A stretch of DNA of 64,000 nucleotides, from assembly GCF_011745365.1 (NCBI RefSeq), contig NW_024468913.1, positions 4,154,001 through 4,218,000 of the forward strand, in the 5' to 3' direction. The notes below the pieces were generated by a model that was not told the DNA's origin, did no database searches, and saw only the letters and a list, made by a program, of their open reading frames with translations. Below, piece after piece: positions 43,459 through 55,440 of the stretch. The translations under genes and the position numbers were made by a program. Source of the DNA: Cryphonectria parasitica EP155 (taxonomy: Eukaryota; Ascomycota; Sordariomycetes; Diaporthales; Cryphonectriaceae). Within the stretch, counting starts at the first letter, position 1. Each line of letters opens with the position of its first letter.

Positions 43459-45527
43459 ATGGGTCTACACGACATCTTCGACTTTGACGAACCGGCCTAC
43501 CGCGCGAAATGCGCAGAGCGCTCGACGCCCAAGCTGCAGGAGGAGGAGATCAGGAAGCTCCGACAGCACTTTGCGACAAGCGCCTCGATCGCGCTCGGCC
43601 TGTCGCACGCGGTACAGACGGCAGGGCTCACGGTGGGCGTGTCAGCCTTTGGGCTGCGCCGGTACTGGATCGCCAAGCAGAAGCTCGCCATCATCCGCGA
43701 GGAGCTCACGCGGCGCGGGGTCGCCCTGCATGACATGACCAAGCGCGACGCGGGGATCCCACTGGGCGCCTCGCTGGCGGGCATGGGTCTGGGCGCGGGC
43801 GTCGGCCATCTCGTGGGCGACGTCGTCGCGGCACCGGATGTGCCGCTGCCCGGACCACATGGGGGCGGGGGCGCGGCGCTGCATCTCGTCAACGCGAACC
43901 CCGAGGACGCGGTGCATGGGTTCGTGCAGGGCCTGTCGGACCAGGCCAACGCGGTGGGGCAGGCGATCCACGGCGCGGTGCTGAGCCATGGCGCAGAGCA
44001 GCTGGTCACGTCGGCTTCTGCCGAGGCTGGCAGTGGTCATGCTGTCGGTTATGCCGCGGGCCTCGCCGCTGCCAAGAAGATGGAGGAGTTCCTGGGCGAG
44101 TGTGTCGGCGAGGCTGTCTTTGCCTACGCCATGGAGAAGCTGCTGGATCCGGAAATTAAGCTCGAGCTGAGGCTGAAGGGGAAGTGCAGCCGCCTGCAGG
44201 GTCCCTTGGGTCAATATTGTCACGGCTGCCAACGCTCCATCAGACATGGCACCTTTGCACGTGAGTGGGCGTCTCTCAAGATGATGACGATTTCTTTTCC
44301 CTTGGAGTTCCTTGCTGGTCATTCATTCATGAGGAAACTTTCCATTACTCTGACTGACTGTTGTTGTTCGGCGTGTTAAAACAGATTGCTGTCAAGACAC
44401 TGACGACTTCGATCTCTGCAAAGAGTGTCGTGATGCTGGAAGTAAATGCGCCTGTCCCGACCAGCCAATGCTAACCTTACAGAAGTGTGTTTCCGGTGAC
44501 GTGCTGAATTCCGAGAGAGGAGATGCAAGAAGGAGACTAGCGACGGTTGCAGAGATACGGTGTAAGGTCTGCGAAAAAGGATTAACCCAAGGACGGTATT
44601 ATTGTGAGTGGAAGAACTGCCAAATTTGGTGGGTTCCCAGAGAGCTGACTCTGTTTTGCGTGCTTGCAAAAATAAAAACAAAGACTGCCCTGAGTGTGAT
44701 GAAAAATCAGGACAGTTCGATCTTTGCGAAGATTGCTATTACCAAGGGCAGACTTGTGTCTCCCCTGATGAGCATCGACTTTTTGTCTATCTCAGAGCAA
44801 ACTTTGATCGAAGTCACCCGGACTTGAATTCGGACGTAACTGTCTGCGGTACTTGCAAGAAAAAGATCATGCAAGGTCCAGTATTCGGTGAGTACATGAA
44901 AACACAGAAGATTTTGAAGAAGAAAAGAGAAACGAGAAAAGAAGGAGCAGAGGGGAAGAAATGAAAACAAGGGAGCCGAGGAGCAAAGTGTGAGGGTGTT
45001 GTGCTTGGAAAATCTGGTACACTGCTGACAGCCTCAGCCTGCAAAACTCATGACCTGAACATCTGTGACCGATGCTATGAGATGGACAAAGCTTGTGGAG
45101 ACACTAGCCATGTACTATCTCGTCAGGTCATCTATAAGGGTGAGAAACACATCAAGAGGCAGCTCACGGAAAAGGACATGTGCCGATTCTGCAAAGAGAA
45201 ACTCAGTGAGGGCCCATTTTATTGTGAGTGCTCACAGGACCCTTAACCATAGAAACCACCCTCCTCCTTGGGTCAAGAGCTGATAATGATTGCGATCTTT
45301 TAGGCTGTAGCCAGTGTGCTGGTAGTGGTGGATACTATGATCTTTGTACCAGCTGTTACGTGAAGGGGGCTGGATGTGAAGACCGGAGTCACATTCTGAA
45401 CAAGTGCATACCGGCTACGGGACTTGCAAAGAGCCACCTGCATGATGTTCTGTCCGTGGACGGCAGGGACAGACTGAAGGGGTATCTGCAAGATCAGAAA
45501 GCGCGGTTCGGTAAACTACACCAGTAA
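43459..45527 (+). CDS. Tandem ZZ-like zinc-finger protein (four fingers)
   Basis: Five exons, 43459-44260, 44385-44603, 44684-44887, 45038-45223 and 45304-45527, give 544 residues. The N-terminal half has an amphipathic segment (TAGLTVGVSAFGLRRYW, about 55-71) and a Gly/Ala-rich zipper-like stretch (GIPLGASLAGMGLGAGVGHL), so membrane contact is possible. The C-terminal half holds four fingers: CHGC...CCQDTDDFDLCKEC, CKVC...CPECDEKSGQFDLCEDC, CGTC...CKTHDLNICDRC and CRFC...CSQCAGSGGYYDLCTSC. Each ends with a Cys-x(3-6)-His/Pro tail. Finger 3 lacks about eight residues between Cys3 and Cys5 and may be degenerate. All four introns are phase 1 and fall in the codon just before the third Cys. The acceptor of intron 3 (45037) is supported by a CTGAC branch site, but 44983 is an alternative. 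ZZ domains bind proteins or degrons; partners here are unknown. Confidence 0.82.
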
Positions 45528-48500
45528 GCTGTCAAGAGGGTTAATCGGGGGGGGGGGGGGTTGCTGCTGAATAAGACAAGTTGGGTACTTTAGTACACAA
45601 TATGCATACCGTGACGACGCTACTATAATCAAGTTGATTGGTAGCAACAGTCCACTCTTAGCAACATGAAGACCGCAGTAACAATAACACACTGCACATG
45701 TTACTTGTCCGTCATGCCAGGTCATGATTTGTTTGATGAAGGCAATCAACCCACCAGCCGTGCTTATATAACGGGTGGCTCAAAACAAGTTCAGCTACTT
45801 TTCTCTCGTTGCTTTCCGCTGAACATAGCCTGCAGAATGATTTGCTACTATCACTATCGCTACTTCTACGAGAAGCTGTCTTGTACACGCTTGCTATACA
45901 AGACTTTTGCACCAGATGCTCTGTAATTAATGGCGTGGTTGTTACCATTACTACTACTTCTCCGTTGGAAGCCCTCGGCGACTCGCGAGGCGACAAAACA
46001 CAGTTTAAATCTACAATTGTGCTAAACAGGACGAGGGACGTCATGAAGAAGCATTGAAGCCGCCTGTAGCCGCAGATCCGCACGGTAATTCCAAGAAGGG
46101 CAAGGGAAAGAAAGCAAAGGCGATAAAAAAAAAATAGAAAATAAAAATCCAAGTGAAGTAAGTCTCTTTCGGGTCTCAGGACGGGGCCCACTTGGGTGGG
46201 TTCCACGGTGGATCACGTTTTGGCATCATTGGGGGCCGGAGTCAACCTTTTTCGTGTGCGGCCTCGCCTCTGATGCACCGGGCCGAGACACGAATCGAAA
46301 AAAGAGAGGTGAGAGTAAGGAAGTACATGGCGCGCCAAAAGTACGCAATAGGAAACAAAACGACAAGGCCGGCAGGAGTTCCAAAGCTCGGGGTTCCAGA
46401 ACATGTCTCTCTCCCTTTTTCTGTCCCCACCACGCGGTAAGCTCATTTCGAGCGTGGTGACATACCGATGCGCTGGTCAGTTTTTGGGGCCAGGTGATCC
46501 AGGCCTGGGGCGGTCAAGACTCGAGAGGAAAAAGGGTTGCCTGATCGGTCTTTTGCGTGGTCCACAGATGGATGCTACTACTGTAGTATGAGGTAAATAG
46601 TATAAGTGTTCATATTGATACATCATCAATATGTAATAGTGTCTTGTGCATTGCTGACTTAGCCGGCCGCCTCCGACTTGGCCGTGATCAGCCCTGCAGG
46701 TAGTGTCCTGCAGCGCTTTTCCAAGGGGAGCCACCGCCATTTGATTCCGATCAGGAGAACTATGGGTGGTGTTCTCCGCCTGGGCCTTGATGGTACATAG
46801 TATTATGGTATTCCTACATAGCAACCAGGTGCTGGAGGTTTGTTTTCTTTCTTCTTCCTTTCTTTCCTTTCCCTGCTAAAATCTAGAACGCCACAAATGG
46901 TTCCTGGCGATCGATGAGAATGTGGGTCGCAAAGAGACGTCCCGCGCAGGCTGTGCCCGGTGCTCTGAGAGAGAACTTTCTACTACTCAGTAACTCTTTG
47001 GCGGGGCGTGCTGTTTCGGGAATCTGCAAGCGGAACGGAATACGTAATAGCACCGCAGTGCAGACACACAAAAAAAATTCCTCCATGCTCTATGAATCAA
47101 GGAAACCAAGTCAGAAGGATGGTGGAAAGGAAAGAAAAGAAGAGAATAGAAAAGGTTGCAGCCAGAGATCCACTTGGGCGAGACCAAAAGGCAGAATAAG
47201 GAAGTTATGGGGTAATGATCGAGTAAGAACAATATTGAAACGTTCTTGAGGTACATACCATCAGGCTATGGCGCTTAGACGGGGCTGGGCAGAGTAGATG
47301 ACCCCTGAATACTTATGGTGTCGTGTACATAGTACATCAACCATTACGAGTACAATGTGCCACGTACATAGTACTATCGTAATGACCAAATGGCAGCAAT
47401 TACATACGACATTCCGCGCAGCTAGGAAGCCGGTGGTACAAACTGTAGTAGAACTGGGGGAGGGCCCGTCACGGATCCTGGGGAAGCGTGATCGCATTCG
47501 AGGTGACGATTGGGAAGCGGAAAATGGTGCGATCAAGTAACAAGCACATCCAATAAGGTGCCAGCATGCCATCACCTCATCACTCGTGAGTAGCTTGTCC
47601 ATGCGCGCTCCCCTGCTGCAGTGGGAGATGGATGGACGGGGATCCTTCGCGGCGCATGCAGTGGTACTGCAAGTACCGCATCTTGGATCGTGCGTCTCCT
47701 CGGAGCCAGAGCGGCTGCTGGGTGCCGGCACATCGTATCACTTGTCTGTGTCCCTCTTCTATGTGTCTCCCTCCCTTTTCCCCCCCTGCCCCAGTGGATG
47801 GTTGATGGGAATGCAGATCCTATCTACCTTCTGGATAAAACCTGCAAGCATGATGAGAACATCCCATCAAGGTCTATGGCATGATGCACGTTGTGATGTG
47901 ACCCCATCTTCCCCGGACTTTTCGTGATAAAGGATAATAGGCGGGGAAAAAGAAGCATGACTGTCGGTGAATAGCGATCACGCCCGCCATACCACTATCC
48001 TTTAGCATACCATAGTACCATACTACGTTGTCGTCGGGCACGCCCTGCGGCTCTAATCGGCCGAAGGTCGGCTTGCTCGCCCCGCGGACCGAGGACGGTT
48101 GATATTTTTTTCCTTCATTTTTTGGTCCGCAAACGAGTTGAGAGCCTACCGTCTACCTGGGAAGTAGCGTCCAAGATATCTCTCCAAAGCTTAGTGGAGG
48201 GTGGCAGGGGCCAGACGGTCTACGCCTTCTCACTGGACAATGACTTAAAAGCAAGCACCGCGTGACAGAATTGTGGCGTCTTTCCCCCGGATTTTTGACA
48301 GATTTTGATCATCGATGCAAATTGGCGACATTATTTGTCCAAGTAGCGTAATAGTACACCTGTAGTACAATTACCAAGGGAATCCTTTCATTCTAGCTGA
48401 TGAGCGATTGAGTGATATTCTTCTCGCCCTGCACGTCGTCTTGCATGCTACGTTACTGCTGCACTCGAAAGAGACAAAGCAGGAAGTGACAGTAAGTAAT

Positions 48501-51020
48501 GATGGGGAAAAAAGAAAAGAAAAGAAGACTGAGGTCCCGGGCCGGTCTGGCTTGCACGACCTGAAAATACTCTGATACAGTACGTGCTGTAAAGAAGAGG
48601 AGTACCTTGATGAGAGACCCCCCTCCCTCGTAAAGAAAGACAAGCTTTTCGGACGGGCAGCTGACCGGCACTAGCACAAGCTCTGGCAGATGTAAGGGCT
48701 GCAGCTATACGCAATGGTACATAGTACCGAATGATGTAGGTTGCTATACGTATGTATACTGGGTGCTATGTGGTTCGAGGAGGGGTCAAGAAGTAAATGT
48801 CACGAGGGCATGTGACAGTGCCGAGAAACATTAGCTATAAGTGTGAAGTGTGTGTAAGTAACAGCCTCATGTTACTTTCCTCATTTTTAGAAAAGAAAAT
48901 TCCTGTAACCCCAGAAAAGAAGAAGACCTAGGTACTTCTTTGTCGGTATGACTCCAGGCTTGCCCGTACCGGAAAGTCGTGCCGGCGTCAATGCTGCCTC
49001 AGTCTGGGACAGCCTTGCTCGAGAGAGTCATGGTCCATCATTTCATACCATAGTGCAGCAGAAACATGAATTTGTATGTGGGTTGTGGTAAAAGTCATAG
49101 GCTCTGGCTTCTTGGCTTACGCCCACACCCATGGACCCCATGCTGTGGTTCTGCGCAATGCTAACGGGACAGAGCCGCTCCTCTCGTTTCAGCCCGAGCT
49201 CACAGGGCTGGCCTTGGCCGTGGCGCCTACCATAGTGACATAGCGCCATTTGAGAGTGAAAAAATCCCAGTAGTTTGGCTGGTGGGGCGAGATCAGATCC
49301 GTTCTGCACTCTTCCCGGAGGCTGTCACCCTAGGTATGGTACTATGTACATCTTGTATGTACCGCTACTATGTACCTGATCACAACATCGTCACAGGCCT
49401 TTTCTTATTTTTATTTGAGGTGAACATTCAATATTGTCGATGGTGACGGTCACAACCTCGGCATGTTTTCAGCACACAAGTGCCTGGGGCGGTAGTGGTT
49501 ATTGTGTTGTATCTCTCATAGAATGAACGGGCGGGAGCGCCGGGGCAACAGAAACAAATGGGTGTAGTAAGGATCAACAACCGCTTCCGGGCGAGCAACT
49601 GGAATGTGTGGGGTCTGTAGTTTACTGAAGCAGTTTCCACTGACAACAACCTGCAAACAGCCTTCAACTCCTTTTTCCTTCTTCTCCTTCTTTGACGAGA
49701 CGAAGCCATCGTGAGATGGTTTTGTGCCTTTGCTGGTTAAATTCACTCAGGGCCACTTGGCTCGTCGCCGCCGTCCGGCTTAGGAGACCAATCCTGAAGC
49801 AATATGAGTAGAGAAAATTACTATGGTGCATTGGTCTTCACCTGTGCACACCGTAGCAGGATTTCCTTTACATATCATGTAGTACTGTACATAGTACTGT
49901 ACTATGTACAGACTTGCTATGGTACGAGTCATCCGGACCGGTGATGGGCTGATGTGTGATGGCCTCAGGGCGCGCGCATAGAGGTACGTACCTAGTGATC
50001 ATGTCTTGTATCCACCCCATACGGTGAAAACGTTCCAGGTCGCCCGGGCTGGGTTGGACGGGTACAACAGGCTAAGGGAGAATGGACGGACGGGGGTGTG
50101 TGGGTAGGGAGGGGAAAGGAGACAGTGTGTGAAAGAAGGAAAAAGAATGGAGGGGGGGGGGGAATGAAAAAAAAAGAAAGAAAAAAAAAAAGAATGCAGG
50201 GGTGTCCACCCTTCAAAGCCGACCATACTATGTGTCATGAATTACCTGATGGAAACGGCATGGAGCACGACGCAATGCCTGACGCTGCTTTCATAAGGAC
50301 CGTCATGGCCACGATCTATAATAAATCCAGGATTCTTTGAGAAAGCCATTGGACTCTGTGTCTTTGAGCGTAACTTTCCATACGCTTTACTTATTTTTTC
50401 CCTTCATCCTGCAAACAAAACTACAACCTCCTTTTTTTGATCCTTTGCTTTCAGAACAACAATACCCCCAGCCCTCTGCATTCCCGTTTCCTCTTCAGCG
50501 CCTTACTTGGACGACTTACACGGAAACATCCGATACGCCCCCCCTGCAGGCCTCATCAGTCCCCCTACCAACACATACCGGTCCAAGTGTATATATATTC
50601 CAAGAACATTTGACCGCGAAACGAAATCATTCGGCGCAATTTTGACGAGGCGAATACACAACTGTGCCTGTCATCTTCAACCTTCAGTCACTAATTTGAC
50701 GACAATCCCGCGGAGAATCACAATTCACACTTCCTCCGATATTCGGCAGTCCAGGGAGAAAGGAGCCTGTTGTCACAATTACTACCTTGGAAAGTCAATC
50801 AGTCAGCAGCAGACATTCAGAAGCGAAGCCAAGCGAAACCTCGGCACTCTTGACCCGAGTCACCAACCAGGAATCAGGACGAAGAAGGCGAGAAGGCGAA
50901 AGAAAGAGAAAAGAAGAAGAAGAAAAAAAGGTGGCGCCAAATCCCTGACGGCGCCAATTTATCAAAGCCTAACAAGTTTGGAAGTCGCACCCCCCCCCCC
51001 ACTGGGGGCAGGTACAAGAG
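45528..51020. other. 5.5 kb gene-free interval with repeated GTACATAGTAC motifs
   Basis: No open frame shows a domain or a believable splice pattern. The interval holds a G14 run (45547-45560), a purine tract with G12 (about 50145-50195) and a C11 run directly before the arrestin gene (50990-51000). The 11-mer GTACATAGTAC or its complement GTACTATGTAC occurs at 47325, 47364, 48717, 49339, 49887 and 49899. The last 0.7 kb should be the arrestin promoter and leader. Confidence 0.6.
47325..49909. repeat. Six exact copies of an 11-bp quasi-palindrome
   Basis: GTACATAGTAC is at 47325-47335, 47364-47374, 48717-48727 and 49887-49897. The complement GTACTATGTAC is at 49339-49349 and 49899-49909. The last two copies form a 23-bp inverted repeat with a single central base. 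Near matches occur at 46793, 48005 and 49366. I found none of the exact 11-mer elsewhere in the window by eye. Confidence 0.8.
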
Positions 51021-52712
51021 ATGCCGCACAGGGTCGCCAGTTTCTTCCGCAACCCCACCAGTTCTTTTGAGAACCAGGTCATACATCTCAAAAAATCCAC
51101 CATTCGAAGCAGAACAAAGTCACCAAACAGGATCACTGCTGGCGCAAACCAACCAGAGCGGCCCTGTGCAGAGAGGGCACCTTCATACGCAACATCCATC
51201 GAAGAGGATATAAACATGGATGAACCATCTCCCCTGTCGTCTGACACACACACCCACACTCATCCCACCACCGCCACCACTCCCACCAGCCAGCCACAAT
51301 CCCCTGCGCCGGCAGTAGGAGGAGGGAGGATCATAGACTCGCCACGGCTGCGGCCAAGAGACGGCAGTGGTGGTGGTCATGACCACAAGGAGAAGGACAG
51401 CAAGGACATCCACCACCACCGCCTCTCGTTCCCTGGCATTCACCTGGGCCGCTCACACAAGGAACAACACACCAACCCACACGCAAGCCTCTCCTGGAGC
51501 ATCGAGTCCCCGCCCATCATCTTCCATGGTGACGAAGAAAACAGCACCGGCGCCCTGGTGTCGGGACAGCTGTTCCTTGACATCAAGGACGAGTCGTACG
51601 ACATTGCCTCCTTCAAGGCCACCCTCAACATTCACGTGACCCAGAAGAAACCTTACACCGTGCACTGCTCCGACTGCGTCAACCAGTACACCCTCGTCAA
51701 GGAGTGGAAGTTCCTCCCTAGCCCAGGCCGCACTCTACACAATGGCGTGCATCCGTTCCCCTTCTCCGTCCTGCTGGATGGTCACCTGCCCGCCACCCTG
51801 GACTCGCCCCTTGTGAGCATCGCCTACGAGTTCAAGGCCGAGGCCATCCCCACCCGCGCCGGGTCGCCGCCCATCAAGCTCGAGAAGCTGTTCGACGTGA
51901 AGCGCTCCCTGCCGCCGCCCGAGCTGCCGCACCACTCGGTGCGAGTCTTCCCGCCCACCAACGTCAAGGCGTCCGTCCACTACCAGCAGGTCATCCACCC
52001 TATCGGCACCAACACCTTGACCATGCGCCTGGACGGCATCGCCAAGAACAACACGGGCACCACCACCGTCGAGTACTGGAAGCTTAAGAAGCTGACCTGG
52101 CGCCTCGAGGAGACCCTCAGGACCGTCGCCCCCGCCTGTGACAAGCACAAGCCCGCAGCAGCAGACACCACTGCCGCCGATCGGCAGAAGCGCGGCATGT
52201 CGAGGACGGAGACACGCGTTATTGGCGAGAAGACGCTGTTCAGCGGGTGGAAGTCGAGCTATGCCGGCCCCACGGACTCCAGCGTCGACCTGGAGCTCGA
52301 GTACGCCCTCAACAAGCACGCCAAGTACAGCTGCGACCTCAAGTCCCGCGACGGTACCGAGGTATCGCACCAGCTGATGCTGGAGATGGTTGTCTCCCAG
52401 GAGTGCGCCCCCACGGGGAAGCCCGGTCTCGTCACCCAGACAGGCGTGGGGAGAATCCTCAGGATGCACTTTGGCACCATCCTCACCGAGCGCGGAGGCA
52501 TTGGTATCTCGTGGGACAACGAGGCCCCGCCCATCTACCAAGACGTGCCGGCCAGCCCACCCGCCTACTGTGAGGATCTGGTGTCTGGCAGTCTTGAGGG
52601 CATCCCGGACGTTATGGAAAGTTTGGACGCTGCACCTGGGCCGAGCGGGACGGGCAGTGGGTGCGTCAGCGGAAGAACCAGTGGCAGGAGTTCGGCAGAA
52701 GGGCAGCGGTGA
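51021..52712 (+). CDS. Alpha-arrestin with two PPxY motifs (LDB19/Art1-like)
   Basis: A single exon encodes 563 residues. Residues 1-150 are Ser/Pro/His-rich and disordered. An arrestin N-domain follows (SWSIESPPIIFHG, GALVSGQLFLDI, ASFKATLNIHVTQKKPY, then HPFPFSVLLDGHLPATLDSP), and an arrestin C-domain begins near SVRVFPPTNVKASVHY. The CSDCVNQYTLVKEWKFLPS block is typical of the fungal LDB19-type arrestins. PPIY (about 503-506) and PPAY (about 513-516) are two classical PY motifs that recruit the WW domains of Rsp5-type ubiquitin ligases. Such adaptors bring the ligase to plasma-membrane transporters to trigger endocytosis. A later in-frame ATG at 51216 could also start the protein after a poorly conserved leader. 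Confidence 0.87.
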   Translation: MPHRVASFFRNPTSSFENQVIHLKKSTIRSRTKSPNRITAGANQPERPCAERAPSYATSIEEDINMDEPSPLSSDTHTHTHPTTATTPTSQPQSPAPAVGGGRIIDSPRLRPRDGSGGGHDHKEKDSKDIHHHRLSFPGIHLGRSHKEQHTNPHASLSWSIESPPIIFHGDEENSTGALVSGQLFLDIKDESYDIASFKATLNIHVTQKKPYTVHCSDCVNQYTLVKEWKFLPSPGRTLHNGVHPFPFSVLLDGHLPATLDSPLVSIAYEFKAEAIPTRAGSPPIKLEKLFDVKRSLPPPELPHHSVRVFPPTNVKASVHYQQVIHPIGTNTLTMRLDGIAKNNTGTTTVEYWKLKKLTWRLEETLRTVAPACDKHKPAAADTTAADRQKRGMSRTETRVIGEKTLFSGWKSSYAGPTDSSVDLELEYALNKHAKYSCDLKSRDGTEVSHQLMLEMVVSQECAPTGKPGLVTQTGVGRILRMHFGTILTERGGIGISWDNEAPPIYQDVPASPPAYCEDLVSGSLEGIPDVMESLDAAPGPSGTGSGCVSGRTSGRSSAEGQR

Positions 52713-53359
52713 TGAATATATGTCTACAAGCCCCTTGCTTGAATCACATTGTTCTAGGGATGGTCTTTTTTTCTTTTTCTTTTCTTTTGTACTTTCTTGC
52801 ATCTCTTGTCTTCCTGGCGATCAGCACTCCCATGAGTTGTTTTGAGGCGTGGCGCACGGGGTACCAGACCCCCCACCTTCTTCTGTTGACATAACCTGTC
52901 TGTTTCTCTTGATTTAGTTATTCAGGTTGATACCCGCATGTGCATCAAAAGCACATTCAAGATCATTTAATTAGACGGGCTAAGGTCCATTGATAACTCG
53001 ATCGAGCTATCCAATACGATACGATGACAAAACACTTGTCTCTCAATTCACCATCTTGTGTGCCTGACGTGATAATTACTCCGCCTCTGGACGATTCCCC
53101 AAAAAGGACAATGATAGAACAGAGACAGCCAAGGCAGACAAGGTGCGGAGGGAGGAATTTCATGGAAGAGCACATGGTAGTATTGCACTCAACATGTGAC
53201 ATTTGAAGTACAGAGTATCAAAAGTATGTAGTCTGATCAACCTGGAGAACACCTACACTGTGAACGCCAAGCCAAGCCAGCCCATATCTCTTGTTCATCT
53301 CCATTCCCCCAGCAACCAACACACTACACCAATAACCCCAAAGAACGCCATTGTTTTTA
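52713..53359. other. Convergent 3' spacer
   Basis: No supported gene. This is the 3' flank of the arrestin (+) and GTPBP1-like (-) genes. A T/C-rich tract at 52767-52795 lies just past the arrestin stop codon. Confidence 0.6.
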
Positions 53360-55440
53360 TCAAGAAGAAGGAGAAACCTCCACCTTGGGGCTCGTAGCTT
53401 TCCCGTTGCCCTTGGTTGTGTCACCGCTGGAACCATCCTCTTCTTCGCTCTTTGGAAATAAAGAAGGGTCGTAGCCGACAGCCTTCACAATCCCAAGACC
53501 TTTTGTCCTGCCCTCACGGAACAATAACCGGTCGCCAGGCGCTAGGTACTCGGGCCGCTGGACGAAGCGGAATGCCACGGTGGCGCGGTCACCCGTCCGG
53601 ATGAAGGGGCGGTCGACGTCGATGATGCTGCAGGTCTGCGACACGGGGCCCACGTGCAACATGGCCTGGTACTTCTTCTTGATGGTGGTGACGTGGTTCA
53701 GGATCAGGACGTCGGCCACGAACTCGTTGTACACCCTCGGCTGGGGCGCGCCGTCGGCAGGCTTGGGCAGCACGACCATCCCCTTGCGGACCTCTTTGCG
53801 CCGGATCTTCTTCAGCGCAAACGAGGCAGATTGCCCTGCCGACGCGGCGGGCACACTGATCCTCTTGCGCTCGATGGACCGGATGGAAGTCTGCGTGAAC
53901 TGGCCGAGCGAGTCGGGTCCGATGATGACATTATCACCAGCGTGAATGACACCGGACTTGATGATACCAGAGACGACAGTGCCCACGAAGGGAACGGAAA
54001 AGGTGTCGTTGACGTGGAACTCGAAGGGTGCGTCGGCATCGTATCTAGCAAGGGTGTCAACACTTTTAACACATGAAGATCGTCGGGCTTTTTTTTTTTT
54101 TTTTTTTTTTTCAAAAAAGAATGCCACGTTCTGTCTTCTTACCTTCCATGGTGCGGCAGGATGTTGAGGAACGTCCGCACAAGGTCCAGGTTCTGACCGG
54201 TGACATTGGAGACCTGAAAGATAGGCGTGATGCGCTGAGAGACAAATTGGGTCGCGGTGTTGATGCACTCATCCCGGTTGTTGATAAAGATGGGGATCTT
54301 TCTCGCGCCGGGAGATTTCAGAATCTTGGTGATCTGCGTGATGGTCTGCTCGAGGATCTGAGGCGGGCAGATGTCGATCTTGGTGATGACAACCATGACA
54401 GGGACGTTCAGAGCCAGCGCGATACCCAGGTGCTCCTTGCTCATACCAATGAGACCGTTGTTCGCCGCTACCATGAGCAGGCAGTAGTTGGGGCTGCTCG
54501 AGAGCAGGCCGAAGACGGTGGTGCGCAGGTACCGCTCATGACCTGCCAGATCGGTGAAGGTGATGACCTTGGCGCTGCGCTTGCCAATCTCCTCCCACGA
54601 CAGCTTGCGGCCAGGCGTGTCGGATGTGATGACCTGGCCGTGGGTGTCGAAGCCCATGATCTCCATCCCGACAGAGCTGGTCCGTCCGGTCTCGATCTCG
54701 TGCTTGTGGCGGAAGAGGTTGACGCGGGCCCTGCCGCGACCATCATCGAGGTCACCCTTAACCAGAACGCCCAACATGGAGCTCTTGCCGGCGTCGACAT
54801 TGCCCACCACCGCTATCCTGGTTTCTATAACATTTTCGACCGTGGCGGGGTTCTGGCGGATCAGCACCTTGGCGCTGCAGTCCTTGTCCTTCTCGCTGGC
54901 AGCAGCCCGGCTCTCAATGTCACCCCCGACGTTCTTGGTCAGCAGCAGCTGGCAGTCAGCCTTGACCTTGTGTGCAGCCTCCTGGAGGCGATTCCATGCC
55001 TTGTCCCAGCCAGGCTTGTCAAGGTGCATAGAGTCGCCATTGTGCTCGAAGCCTATGTCAAACAATGTCTCCCCATGGCCATCCTCCAGGCGCAGTGTGA
55101 TGAGCTCTACCAGCTTCTGTAATGAATCGTCATCGTCACCCAGCAGTAGTGTGTGGAGGGCCACCTGGGGCTGCTTGTCAGACAGCTCCAGGGAGTCGAG
55201 GATGCTGTCCAGCTCAGCATCGATATCATTGTGGGCAGAGGGGGCGGTAGAGGAGGCTAGGGCCGTAGTTGATGGCGATGTTGTGTTTGGTACTGTATTT
55301 GAGGTAGTGGGGGTGGCATTGGACTGTCTGGCACTGGGGAAGCGGATTGCCTGCTGCTGCTCGACAAACTCAGCAAAGTCGCTAAGGGCAGCCTCCCCTT
55401 TTCGCCGTTCATGGGGTAGCTTCGCTGATTTTGTTGCCAT
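53360..55440 (-). CDS. GTPBP1/GP-1-type translational GTPase
   Basis: Exons 55440-54143 and 54044-53360 encode 660 residues. The 98-bp intron (GTAAGA/CTAG) contains a 23-base poly-A run on the coding strand and a TTGAC branch site, and it rejoins LPHHGR to YDADAPFEFHV. The G-domain motifs are G1 NVDAGKSS (about 214-221), G3 DLAGH (297-301) and G4 TKID (353-356), with beta-barrel domains II and III after the intron (VGTVVSGIIKSGVIHAGD, VLPKPADGAPQPR, AFRFVQRPEYLAPGDRLLF). This is the eEF1A-related GTPBP1/GTPBP2 family, which acts on stalled or mRNA-bound ribosomes and can link to exosome decay in animals. The acidic Ser/Asp-rich N-terminus (about 70-120) resembles the family's variable leader. 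The fungal role is not well defined. Confidence 0.93.
54089..54111. repeat. T23 homopolymer in the GTPase intron
   Basis: The run of T on the plus strand is a run of A in the pre-mRNA, within the single intron of the GTPBP1-like gene and upstream of its branch point. Length polymorphism or slippage is expected; coding sequence is not affected. Confidence 0.9.

Noticed and set aside
44604..44644. A 41-nt intron option in the zinc-finger gene
   Set aside because: Too short for typical fungal splicing and it breaks the second finger; the 80-nt intron ending at 44683 gives a perfect finger.
47261..47731. Minus-strand 156-codon open frame in the gene-free interval
   Set aside because: Cys/Thr/Ser-rich translation without domain or splice continuation; it spans two copies of the repeated 11-mer, which suggests non-coding DNA.
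51735..52802. Minus-strand 355-codon open frame opposite the arrestin gene
   Set aside because: Antisense shadow; the plus strand has arrestin domains and PY motifs.
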